Of a stretch of 63,113 nt of DNA, positions 10,006-19,138 are shown one piece after another (the first letter of the stretch is position 1; each line of letters starts with the position of its first letter). Below the pieces are notes generated by a model. That model made no database searches. It saw nothing but the letters and a program-made list of their open reading frames with translations, and was not told the DNA's origin. The DNA is taken from NCBI GenBank assembly GCA_021831595.1, contig JAKBMK010000025.1:1-63113 (forward strand). The letters run 5' to 3'. Source of the DNA: a bacterium. GTDB lineage: Bacteria > Patescibacteriota > Minisyncoccia > Phycocordibacterales > UBA9973. The translations under genes and the position numbers were made by a program.

Positions 10006-10054
10006 GGACGCATTAAAGACATAAATATCTTGTCGTATAGCAAGAAAAAGACAT

Positions 10055-10861
10055 ATGAATAACCAAAAAGACAACCAAAAGACAGGTTTGAATTCATACG
10101 GACAGTCAAATGTCCTAGACGTAAAAACGTTTGGTAATAAGCATGTTTATGAGTTTGCAAACAAAAAGACAGAGAAGCTCGTAACCGCTCTCTACATGGT
10201 TACAGATTGTATGGATACCGACGATGCACTGAAGGGGAAGTTACGCCAACTAGGAGTAGAATTGCTATCGGACATGTACAAACTTTCAACCCTTTCTCCG
10301 ATGGATAAACACATGCATTTGGGTGCCTCAATGTCGCGAGTAGATGAGATACTTTCGTTCGTAGAAATAGCCTACACAATCGGATTCATCTCAGAGATGA
10401 ATACGATGATATTGAAGAAAGAATTTATGATCCTGATAGGGGAGCTCGAGAGTCATCAGAAGAAGGACAAACACTTCACATTTACACTCGACGAAGAGAT
10501 GTTCTCTCTACCAGTTTTGCCAGAAGAAAATATCTCGAATAATGGAAATAATTTGGTAAAGGACAAAAGGACAAACTTCAACAATATGTCCTATACAAAT
10601 CCTGCATTGAGACATTCCATAAACCAAACACCAACAACCAAAAACCATATTCATTCTGTCTCTGATAAGAAAGAAAGAACTGACAAAATTCTTGCCTTGA
10701 TAAAGGACAAAGAAGTTTCCATAAAGGACATCTCAATTGCTTTCACGGACTGCTCAGAAAAGACAATCCAACGCGAACTGAACTCTCTCGTCGCAAAAGG
10801 ACAAATAAAGAAAACTGGATCCAAACGTTGGTCCCGCTACAAGTTAGTGGCTAGTAATTAG
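10055..10861 (+). CDS. DNA-binding protein with C-terminal winged-helix (DeoR-like) domain
   Basis: DKILALIKDKEVSIKDISIAFTDCSEKTIQRELNSLVAKGQIKKTGSKRWSRYKL. Confidence 0.65.
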   Translation: MNNQKDNQKTGLNSYGQSNVLDVKTFGNKHVYEFANKKTEKLVTALYMVTDCMDTDDALKGKLRQLGVELLSDMYKLSTLSPMDKHMHLGASMSRVDEILSFVEIAYTIGFISEMNTMILKKEFMILIGELESHQKKDKHFTFTLDEEMFSLPVLPEENISNNGNNLVKDKRTNFNNMSYTNPALRHSINQTPTTKNHIHSVSDKKERTDKILALIKDKEVSIKDISIAFTDCSEKTIQRELNSLVAKGQIKKTGSKRWSRYKLVASN

Positions 10862-10880
10862 TGATTAGTGACTAGTATTA

Positions 10881-10915
10881 AGCCCCCGAAAGCTTCGCTT
10901 TCGGGGGTGTGTTTT
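10881..10915 (+). terminator. Terminator
   Basis: CCCCCGAAAGC-TTC-GCTTTCGGGGGTGTGTTTT. Confidence 0.8.
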
Positions 10916-10924
10916 ATTGTATTT

Positions 10925-11036
10925 TTTTCTAAAACCTAGTCACTCACTGCTAATCACTGCCCATTAATCACTAGCTACTAGCCCCTAATCTTGAGCCCCA
11001 TACTAGTCACTATTCACTAGCTACTAGAAGCTAATC
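10925..11036. repeat. Degenerate CTAGTCACTAATCACTAGCTACTAG repeat tract
   Basis: Multiple TAGTCAC/TAATCAC/TAGCTAC units, related to the 7301 heptamer array and the tract in the 23S intron. Confidence 0.7.
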
Positions 11037-11122
11037 TTTTGGCCCACTTATCCACACCCTTATAGCATAAGGGCTTGCATATAAATGCCCCCCATTATAT
11101 AATCTTATTGTATATTAGTGTA

Positions 11123-11151
11123 TTGGCATTTTTATGCATTTATGCTAGTAT
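11123..11151 (+). promoter_or_regulatory. Candidate promoter of long leader
   Basis: TTGGCA - 17 bp - TAGTAT with TGC extension. Confidence 0.5.
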
Positions 11152-11330
11152 ATAGTATCCCTGTATGTGTGGCTTAAAACCTCGCAAACGGGATAAGATC
11201 ATTGAAAATAAAATACCATTAATTTCTAATACCAAGAAGGTAATGGCCCTTTCGTTTTCATTGGTCAATCCATTTAGTTTCTTACGATTTTCTTTCCGTT
11301 TTCTTTGCTCATTTTTTCTTCTTTAGACCC

Positions 11331-11660
11331 GACAATTTTTTGATAGAGAAATTTTGTTTGAGGGATAATGAAAGTAGAAGAGCACATTGTGCATTTCTTT
11401 GATATTTATCCGCCAAACAATTTTTTGATAGAGAATAAATTGTGGCGGAGAGAAGAGAAATAGCATAGAGGACTCGCAAGAATATTTTAAAATTCTAAAT
11501 GTGTATCGGCCCTGTCGACAAGGCAGATATGCTTGTCTATATTTGTAAAGAATTCACTAAAAGAATTTTTTATAAATGAAGCAAGCAGATCATGGTTTAT
11601 GAATTTCGTTTACTATTCTAAATTTTGTTCCTAGTCTATATATAACTTTTTTGATAGAGA
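11331..11660 (+). promoter_or_regulatory. Long untranslated leader carrying a TTTTTTGATAGAGA motif three times
   Basis: Motif at ~11331-11356, 11410-11448 (CCGCCA...TGGCGG hairpin) and 11645-11660; no ORF listed across 11160-11844. Confidence 0.5.
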
Positions 11661-11844
11661 GAAGTACGTAGATAAGTTTCAAAGTTTAGAAGTTCAGTAA
11701 AAGATTATTCTTTACTATTAAAAAGTATAGAGTAATCAAATATACACACACATTGGTTTTTTCTGGGGAGTATTATTATTTTATTAGTCACTCCACTAGA
11801 CAAGTCGAAATCAATTTAAACGTGTATAAAAAATAATTAAAAAT

Positions 11845-13638
11845 ATGTTAAAAAAATATTTAATCGGAACATTAGCTGTAGCAGCTTTACTCATAGGAGT
11901 AACAGCAGCAGCAGCTGATTTCGGTACAACAACTTTGAGAGTTGGAAGTAAGGGTGAAGCTGTGAAAGCAGTTCAAACTCTTGTCGGAGCATCTCCAGTT
12001 GATGGAATCTACGGAAGAATAACAGCTGCAAAGGTAAAGGTATGGCAAGCAGCTAACGGCTTAACAGCTGACGGAGTTTTTGGTCCAGCATCAAAAGCTA
12101 AAGCAGGTTCAGTAACAACAGTTCCTACAACACCTGGTACAACAGTAGCAGGATGTCCAGCAGGCGCATTGTTCAATTCATTGACAGGCGCACCATGTAC
12201 ATCAACTACACCTTCAACAGGTACAGTTACAACAACAGGAGCTGAAGGATCAGTTGCAGTATCTTACGATGGAGCACCAGCAAATGGTCTTACTATCAAT
12301 AAAGGTGAGAACAAAGACGTTTTAGCTATCAAAGTTAAAGCTCAAGGTTCAGACATGAAAGTTACACGCGTATGGGTAGATGTCGGTTCACGCGTATGGC
12401 TATCTGCAGATACAGTTACTCTAAAGGATGGTTCAACAGTTCTTGCAACTCTTCCTTTGACAGCTTCTACAGTTACAGAAGTTACAGCTGGATCAGCATA
12501 CAGACTTGAATTCAATGGATTAAACTTCGTAGTTGCAAAAGACACTACAAAAGTTTTGACAATGAATGTTAACCGCCCAACTCTTACAACAAACGATGAT
12601 GACTGGACAGTTTCAGCTATTTCAGTCAGAGCAGTTGACGGAGCAGGTATCACAGATACTTATCCTCTAGCTGGTCGTTCAGTAGTTATGGGAGACACAA
12701 CAGCTGCAACAGGAACAATGACAGTATCTTTGAATGCAAATTCACCACTTGATATGTCAGTTTCTGGTCTAAGTTCAACATCAGGCGTTACAACAAATGT
12801 TAAGTTGATGGACTTTGATGTTAAAGCTACAGACGGACCATTGAATGTTACAGAAATCGTAGGAACACTTACTTCTTCAAGAGCAACAGACGTTGCTTCT
12901 CTAGAACTTCGTGATGGCACAACAGTACTTGATTCAGTAACAGTAGGTGCTAATACATTATTAGCAGCTAATGCGTTTGATTTCACAGAACTAAGTGTTG
13001 ATGTAGCAAAAGACACCACAAAGACATTGTCTGTATATGCTGTTGTAAATAGCATTACAGCTACAACTGGAGTTACAGCAGGAGACTCAATCAAAGCTAC
13101 TGTAACAAAGGTATATGCTACATCTGGCCCAACATTTACATCTAAGAATCAAACAAGCCTATCAGTCGCAGGAAACACAATGCATTTGTTCAAGTATGCT
13201 CCTACACTCACATTGGGTGCAGTTTCAGCAGTACAAGCTGATGAGTCTACTTCAACAACAGTACAAAAGGGTGCTAACTACTCTATTGCATTTACAGTTG
13301 CCGCTCCATCAGGAAGTGACATCTATGTAGATACAACATTGGTTCTTGCTTCAACAGGTAAAACAGTTGATAAAGGAGCAGCAATTCAGACAACTTCAAC
13401 AGTATCAGGGGTAACTTCACAAGGAAGTACAACTCCTGCATCTGATAAGATTGCCGCAGGTACATCAAGAACATTTACTATAACAGGTTATGTTCCACAT
13501 GGTGGATCAGCTGCTGGATTTACAGCTATGTCTCTAGCAAGTATTCCTTGGAGTACAACTGCTGATGATTCAGATCAGATTGCACAAACATGGGGTCTTT
13601 CAGACTTCAAAACAGCTTCAGTATACGTAACTCAATAA
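11845..13638 (+). CDS. Secreted surface/S-layer-like protein with N-terminal peptidoglycan-binding domain
   Basis: Signal peptide, PG_binding_1-like LRVGSKGEAVKAVQTLVGASPVDGIYGRITAAKVKVWQAANGLTADGVFGPAS, Thr/Ser-rich repeats. Confidence 0.8.
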   Translation: MLKKYLIGTLAVAALLIGVTAAAADFGTTTLRVGSKGEAVKAVQTLVGASPVDGIYGRITAAKVKVWQAANGLTADGVFGPASKAKAGSVTTVPTTPGTTVAGCPAGALFNSLTGAPCTSTTPSTGTVTTTGAEGSVAVSYDGAPANGLTINKGENKDVLAIKVKAQGSDMKVTRVWVDVGSRVWLSADTVTLKDGSTVLATLPLTASTVTEVTAGSAYRLEFNGLNFVVAKDTTKVLTMNVNRPTLTTNDDDWTVSAISVRAVDGAGITDTYPLAGRSVVMGDTTAATGTMTVSLNANSPLDMSVSGLSSTSGVTTNVKLMDFDVKATDGPLNVTEIVGTLTSSRATDVASLELRDGTTVLDSVTVGANTLLAANAFDFTELSVDVAKDTTKTLSVYAVVNSITATTGVTAGDSIKATVTKVYATSGPTFTSKNQTSLSVAGNTMHLFKYAPTLTLGAVSAVQADESTSTTVQKGANYSIAFTVAAPSGSDIYVDTTLVLASTGKTVDKGAAIQTTSTVSGVTSQGSTTPASDKIAAGTSRTFTITGYVPHGGSAAGFTAMSLASIPWSTTADDSDQIAQTWGLSDFKTASVYVTQ

Positions 13639-13693
13639 TAGAGGAAGTATAGTAAAGATTGTGAAAAGTTATTACTCTTCAAAAGTATTCAAA

Positions 13694-13724
13694 AAACCAC
13701 CCAGAAATGGGTGGTTTTTTGTTG
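13694..13724 (+). terminator. Terminator
   Basis: AAACCACCCAGAAATGGGTGGTTTTTTG. Confidence 0.85.
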
Positions 13725-13746
13725 TCTATTTTGGTAATATTGTACT

Positions 13747-15816
13747 ATGAATAAGTTTCTAAAATTATGCTTACTGGCACTTGCTATCACTCCACTCATA
13801 CCAGATAATACGATTTTTACCCCAGAGAATAGTATCTTTTTTATGAGGACTATTTTGGTAATAATTGGTGTTATATTTTTAATAGGGTTTGTTTCATTAA
13901 AAGATTTTCGAACATCAATATCAGAAAGAATAAAGATATTTACTAGAAATCCTCTTTTTGTGTCTTTGGGATTATTTGTCTTATTTTTTACAATAAGTAC
14001 TATATTTGCATCAGATAAATATATAGCACTTTGGAGTAATACTGATCGCTTCGAAGGGCTGGTGGGGATTATGTATCTATTTTGTTTTTCAATTTTTTCT
14101 TTACTTATTTTCAAAAAGGAGGATTATTTTGATTTTTTTAAGTTAAGCCTTTTTGTTTCTTTCATCGTTTTAATTAAAGAATTTTCAGAATCATTCAGCG
14201 GAGCAGTTCGTCCCGATTCGTTTATCGGTAATCCTACCTTCCTTGCCGGATATTTACTCTTTTCAATTTTCTGTTCAATATTGGTATTCAAGGAGACAAA
14301 GAATAATTTCTTCAAATATTTCTCTGTCTTGATTTCTACTCTATCTATTATAGGTATCTTCCTTACACAAACGCGAGGGACTCTTTTAGGACTTGTCGCC
14401 GGAGTTGTCGCTCTCTTGTTCTATGGGGCTATCAAAGGAAGGGGTGTGTCTTTGAATAAACGGAAAATAAATAAACTATCCGTTATTATTCTATGTATAA
14501 TTTTTGTATCCTCTAGTATTTTTATTGCTACTCGCAAGAATGAAGTTTGGCAAAAAGTTCCAGGTTTATCGCGTGTTGCCCAGATAAGTAGTGAAGATAA
14601 TACAACCAAGACCAGATTGATAATGGGTCAGATAAGTATGAAGGCAGTGAACCCAAAGGAAGAGGGGATGAAGAAGTTTCTAATAGGTTGGGGGCCAGAA
14701 AATTTTAGTCTGGCTTATGCAAAATATTTTAATCCAGTTCAATTTAAATATGAAGTTGGTTGGTTTGATAGGTCTCATAATAGACTACTCGATGTATTAG
14801 TTATGACTGGGCTTTTAGGACTTTTGGCCTATCTTTCTATATGGTTTTTATTTTTTAAATTTATTTTTAAGACGAAAGGATTCTCCATTTTAAATATTGG
14901 CCTGATATTTTTTGGAGTTTCTCTTTTTGTTCATTTACTGTTTGTTTTTGACCAGATTACCACATCGGTACCATTTTTCATTGTGCTAGCCTTCTCTATT
15001 TACTTAATAGAGTCAGATAAATTTAAAGAGATTGAAACAAAAAAGAAGATTCACAAGGAAGTCAAAGACAACCTAGTAATTGCAATGGATGTTATATTCT
15101 TAATACAGATTTTGTTTATTGGTTTTGCTTATTTTAAGAATGATTTACCTGCCTTTATCCAAATAAAAGAATATGGTATCTTAAGAAAAGATAGTGAAAT
15201 CAGTAATATTTTACAAAATATAAACACAGTATTTGATCCATTTACATCTGCCCAGATGAGGATTAGATATGATTTTATGGGTTTTATTTCTAAGAATTAT
15301 GATGAGAAAAATGAGAAGATTAAAAAGTTATCAGATATTTCATTAAATAGAGCTGTAGAATATACAAAAAAAGTTCCTTTAGATTTACAATTTTCCAATT
15401 ATTTAGGATTAACATATGTCAATCAAGGTATAGCTACAAACGATTTAGAGAATTATAAAAAAGCTGAAGAAATTTTTAATAGGAATCTTGTTTATGCTCC
15501 AAATAAGTTAGATTTTAATTATGGTTTAGCTGTTAGTTGGTTCTATCAGAAGCGTTATGATGAAGCTTTCAGTAAATTTGAACAAATTTTTGATTTATCT
15601 CCAAGCTATTTTCAACAGAAAGAAGGGAAGGGACCTGAGAAGATTTATACCATGTTTATAAAATACTTTTATGATAAAAGAGACAAGACCAATTTTGTAA
15701 AGACGGCTAAGCGTTTGAAAGACAATGGTTTTGCTAATAGTCAGATCCTAGATCAAATAATCTCAATTATTGACGAGACTGGTACTTGGCCGTATATTAA
15801 TTTCAAAAATGACTGA
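13747..15816 (+). CDS. O-antigen ligase/polymerase family membrane protein with C-terminal TPR-like region
   Basis: Multiple TMs, ISTIFASDKYIALWSNTDRFEGL, GRG/WGPENF...SHNRLLDVLVMTGLLGLLAYL. Confidence 0.85.
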   Translation: MNKFLKLCLLALAITPLIPDNTIFTPENSIFFMRTILVIIGVIFLIGFVSLKDFRTSISERIKIFTRNPLFVSLGLFVLFFTISTIFASDKYIALWSNTDRFEGLVGIMYLFCFSIFSLLIFKKEDYFDFFKLSLFVSFIVLIKEFSESFSGAVRPDSFIGNPTFLAGYLLFSIFCSILVFKETKNNFFKYFSVLISTLSIIGIFLTQTRGTLLGLVAGVVALLFYGAIKGRGVSLNKRKINKLSVIILCIIFVSSSIFIATRKNEVWQKVPGLSRVAQISSEDNTTKTRLIMGQISMKAVNPKEEGMKKFLIGWGPENFSLAYAKYFNPVQFKYEVGWFDRSHNRLLDVLVMTGLLGLLAYLSIWFLFFKFIFKTKGFSILNIGLIFFGVSLFVHLLFVFDQITTSVPFFIVLAFSIYLIESDKFKEIETKKKIHKEVKDNLVIAMDVIFLIQILFIGFAYFKNDLPAFIQIKEYGILRKDSEISNILQNINTVFDPFTSAQMRIRYDFMGFISKNYDEKNEKIKKLSDISLNRAVEYTKKVPLDLQFSNYLGLTYVNQGIATNDLENYKKAEEIFNRNLVYAPNKLDFNYGLAVSWFYQKRYDEAFSKFEQIFDLSPSYFQQKEGKGPEKIYTMFIKYFYDKRDKTNFVKTAKRLKDNGFANSQILDQIISIIDETGTWPYINFKND

Positions 15817-16348
15817 AAGACTTTTTAAATTAATAGAAAAAATAGTTCCAAATAAATGGCATTGGGTTCTTCAGCATGAAGGGCACAAGAGGTACTTTGC
15901 GAATATGAGCTGGATGTTCGGAGGGCAGATGTTCTCGCTTCTCGTTTCTTTCTTCATTGGTGCCTGGGTTGCTCGCTATCTGGGTCCAGAGAATTACGGA
16001 GTACTGAACTATTCTATTGCATTTGTAGGAATATTTGGATTTATCGCTACACTGGGGATAGATAGTATTCTGAACAGGGAACTTGTTAAGACTCCTGAAA
16101 GAAAGGAAGAATTGCTAGGGACATCCTTCCTTTTGAAATTAATAGGTGGAGCTATCGCGTTCTCTCTAGCAATACTAAGTGTATTGATATTTCAATCCGA
16201 GCCACGAATCAAAATACTCGTGTCGTTGTTCGCTTTTTCTTTTATTTTGCAGTCTGTCAATGTCATAAGTATCTACTTTAATGCCGAAGTAAAGTCAAAG
16301 AATAATGTGAGGGCAAGTATTATTGCGACAATTATTTCATCGATATGA
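15809..16348 (+). pseudogene. Truncated polysaccharide flippase (Wzx/RfbX family)
   Basis: MSWMFGGQMFSLLVSFFIGAWVARYLGPENYGVLNYSIAFVGIFGFIATLGIDSILNREL, then ends abruptly at a repeat; only N-terminal third of the family present. Confidence 0.8.
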
Positions 16349-16352
16349 AATA

Positions 16353-16371
16353 CGCAAGAACCGTTCTTGCG
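16353..16371. repeat. Family-1 palindrome CGCAAGAACCGTTCTTGCG
   Basis: Perfect 9+1+9 palindrome at the junction of two truncated genes. Confidence 0.95.
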
Positions 16372-16388
16372 AAATATTCTTGCGAAAT

Positions 16389-17054
16389 ATGGGGGCCACG
16401 GCTTTGCTTATTATCTGTATTTTCATGTTGGTTTTCTTTGTCTATCTGCCTATGGGCAAGGCCGTCTCCTACAATAAACTTATAAGTATGGGTATTGATG
16501 AACGTCCTAGCTATTACAAAGAATTGCTAGGGGGTTCTTCTGTCGGCAGTACGATAGATGCTAGTAGTATGGCCTCTACTGTATATGCTTATTATGCTGC
16601 CAATTTACCCCAGATCAAGAGCGATGTCAGTATGCGACCATATGTAGAAGCCGACTTAAAGGCTCTGACAGAATATTTGGATGAATTGATTTTAAAAAAT
16701 AATACAGATTTCCGCTTATACATTACCGATGTATTTTTGTACAACACTCTTACTACCTTATCTGAAAGACCTTACGATAAAGCTCTGGCCAACTATTTAT
16801 TTTCATTATTAGAAAAGGCTCACCGCCTTTCCCCGGCCAATCCGGAAGTGTATTGGGCGAGGGCCAACATCTATGCTTGGCAAGGGGATTTGAAATCGGC
16901 AGAGAATGCATACAAAGAAGCCGTCGCCTCAGACAGGGAAGCCCCTGGCTCTTACCGCCTCCTTATAAATTTTGCCAAAGTGGTAAAAAACCAAAAATTG
17001 TACGAAGAAACTCTAAAAGAAGTCCAAAAGCATATACCAGATTTTCAGTATTAA
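16389..17054 (+). pseudogene. C-terminal half (TMs + TPR) of a second O-antigen-ligase-type protein
   Basis: MGATALLIICIFMLVFFVYLPMGKAVSYN...ALANYLFSLLEKAHRLSPANPEVYWARANIYAWQGDLKSAENAYKEAVA; no N-terminal half. Confidence 0.7.
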
Positions 17055-17096
17055 ACACCCATTTATGGGTGTTTTTTGTTTTGTGTTAAATAGTCA

Positions 17097-17139
17097 AACT
17101 TTATAAAGTTACCTTAATTTTGACTAACTTTATAAAGTT
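17097..17139. promoter_or_regulatory. Two-site operator over the fic promoter
   Basis: Identical 14-bp palindromes AACTTTATAAAGTT at 17097-17110 and 17126-17139; the second lies just after TTGACT (17120-17125). Confidence 0.75.
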
Positions 17140-17157
17140 TGATAATATATTAGATAT

Positions 17158-18084
17158 ATGAATATAAGGCAAAAACTTGAGATAATTAAGAAAAAATTAG
17201 GATTAACTCAGACAGAATTGGCAGAAAGATTTGGGGTTTCTTTTGTTGCCTTTAATAATTGGTGGCTAGGGAAGTCAATTCCTCGTAAAAAAGCAGAAGC
17301 CCTTATTGAAGATTTATTTTTGGAAGTTACAGGACAAAAAACAATTTCTATTGATAGACTCATAATAAAGAAAGAGAGACTACAAAAGAAATCTCTTGAA
17401 CACAAAAGTATTATAAATGAGATTTTGAATAATAAAGATATCTATGATGAATTTGTTTTAAAGCTTACTTATCATAGTAACAGCATAGAGGGTAGTACTC
17501 TTACAGAAGCTGATACGAAAGCAGTTCTCTTTGATAATGTTGCTTTGCAAAATAAGACATTGATTGAACAGTTGGAAGCAAAAAATCATCAAACGGCCTT
17601 AAATTATCTTTTTGATCATATTTTTAAAAAAAGAGAAATTAATGAAGATTTAATATTAAAACTTCACAGTATTCTTATGAATGGAATTAGACCAGATGCA
17701 GGATTCTATAGGAATCACGGAGTTCGAATTGTAGGAGTTAGCCTACCTACTGCCAATTATATAAGAGTTCCAGAAATAATTAAATCTATTATGATAAGTG
17801 TAAAAGGCATAAATAAAGATATTGTAAGTCTTTCCGCAAATGTGCATAGCCGTTTCGAGCAGGTTCATCCTTTTTCAGATGGGAATGGAAGAATCGGACG
17901 ATTGTTGATGACAGCAATGCTTTTAAAAGCAAACATGGCTCCAGCTGTTATCCATCAACAGCAAAAGCAGCTTTATTATACTTATCTTTATAAATCTCAA
18001 ACAAAAGATGACCAAAGTCAACTTGAGGATTTCTTGTGCGACACAATATTGAGTGGGTTTGATATCTTAGAACGAAATTTCTAA
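17158..18084 (+). CDS. Fic/DOC family protein with N-terminal XRE-type HTH
   Basis: LTQTELAERFGVSFVAFNNWWLG HTH; SNSIEGS inhibitory motif; VHPFSDGNGRIGR Fic motif. Confidence 0.93.
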   Translation: MNIRQKLEIIKKKLGLTQTELAERFGVSFVAFNNWWLGKSIPRKKAEALIEDLFLEVTGQKTISIDRLIIKKERLQKKSLEHKSIINEILNNKDIYDEFVLKLTYHSNSIEGSTLTEADTKAVLFDNVALQNKTLIEQLEAKNHQTALNYLFDHIFKKREINEDLILKLHSILMNGIRPDAGFYRNHGVRIVGVSLPTANYIRVPEIIKSIMISVKGINKDIVSLSANVHSRFEQVHPFSDGNGRIGRLLMTAMLLKANMAPAVIHQQQKQLYYTYLYKSQTKDDQSQLEDFLCDTILSGFDILERNF

Positions 18085-18110
18085 ACAGAATATAAACTCT
18101 CGAACCACAA

Positions 18111-18138
18111 AAAACACCCGTATGGGTGTTTTTTGTTT
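18111..18138 (+). terminator. Terminator
   Basis: AAAAACACCCGTATGGGTGTTTTTTG. Confidence 0.8.
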
Positions 18139-18225
18139 TGCCGAATTATCGAATTTCCCCCTCTCCAGTAATCTGGAGAGGGGTAGGGGTGAGGTGTATC
18201 GATCCCTCCTCCTCTCTCTCCTTCG

Positions 18226-18250
18226 ATGCGCAAGGACCGTCCTTGCGCAT
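18226..18250. repeat. Family-1 palindrome variant ATGCGCAAGGACCGTCCTTGCGCAT
   Basis: Perfect palindrome; differs from CGCAAGAACCGTTCTTGCG by a compensatory pair. Confidence 0.95.
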
Positions 18251-18255
18251 TGCAG

Positions 18256-18292
18256 GGGGGGGCGGAAGCCTTCGGCTTCCGCCCCCTATTTT
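18256..18292 (+). terminator. Terminator-like hairpin
   Basis: GGGGGCGGAAGCCTTCGGCTTCCGCCCCC followed by TATTTTGG. Confidence 0.7.
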
Positions 18293-18355
18293 GGTATTTT
18301 ATATGTATTTATGTTATCATTTAGCATATAATATGCGCTTTATTGCATACATTAA

Positions 18356-19135
18356 ATGATTAAAAGACATGAAAATTACAGAGAGTTAGTCTTGCGTCTT
18401 GCCAAGACAGACTTCAAGCTTCGCTACCACGGCAGTGCGCTCGGCTACTTGTGGGCTATCTTGAAGCCACTTCTCATGTTTACCGTTTTGAATTTTGTCT
18501 TCTCTTCACTTTTCAATTTTAGGAATTCTGGGACGCCGTACTACCCCCTAGAGCTCATAACTGCCATACTCCTCTTCCAATTCTTCTCCGAAGGGACGAC
18601 CAGCGGGATGAACTCTCTCGTCTCCAAAGCCCAGCTCGTCACGAAGATATACGTCCCTCGGTGGACTATCGTCTTGGGCTCTACGGTCAATGCACTTTTT
18701 GTTTTCTGTATGAATCTGATAGTGCTCGCTGTCTTCTTGGTCGCGTATAGCAAGCTCCCTAGCCTCCTTGGAGTAGTCATGTTCTTGGTGTATTCTATGC
18801 TCCTATACGTCCTCATCGTCTCATTCTCTTTGATCACGGCACCTCTATTCGTCCGCTTCCGAGACCTCAGTATGATCTGGGAGATCCTCCTATCTGTCTT
18901 GATGTATGCTGCTCCGATCGTCTACCCACTCTCAATGATTCCAGAGAAGTTTCGGCATTTAGTCTTGATAAATCCGCTTTCTTTCATTATCCATTTCGCC
19001 AAGCAAGCCCTCATCTCCAATGATTTTACGAAGTTTAGTCATTTTGCAATTCTCTTTTTGGGAGTGGCCAGTATCGCCACCGTCTCATTCTTAATATTTA
19101 AAAAGTCCGAAAGGAGTGTCGCAGAGCTTATATAG
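18356..19135 (+). CDS. wzm: ABC-2 type polysaccharide export permease (Wzm/TagG-like)
   Basis: LRLAKTDFKLRYHGSALGYLWAILKPLLMFTVLNFVFSSLF; adjacent to Wzt-like ATPase. Confidence 0.88.
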   Translation: MIKRHENYRELVLRLAKTDFKLRYHGSALGYLWAILKPLLMFTVLNFVFSSLFNFRNSGTPYYPLELITAILLFQFFSEGTTSGMNSLVSKAQLVTKIYVPRWTIVLGSTVNALFVFCMNLIVLAVFLVAYSKLPSLLGVVMFLVYSMLLYVLIVSFSLITAPLFVRFRDLSMIWEILLSVLMYAAPIVYPLSMIPEKFRHLVLINPLSFIIHFAKQALISNDFTKFSHFAILFLGVASIATVSFLIFKKSERSVAELI

Positions 19136-19138
19136 TAT

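Noticed and set aside
11048-11056. TTATCCACA DnaA-box match in an AT-rich region as a possible origin
   Set aside because: Single box, no dnaA/dnaN nearby and no cluster of boxes.
11160-11840. RNase P RNA or tmRNA in the long non-coding region
   Set aside because: No recognisable conserved cores (e.g. GAGGAAAGTCCGGGC or a tRNA-like end with tag ORF) by eye.
12342-13094. Minus-strand ORFs 12342-12653 and 12660-13094
   Set aside because: Shadow ORFs of a low-complexity Thr/Ser-rich surface protein gene.
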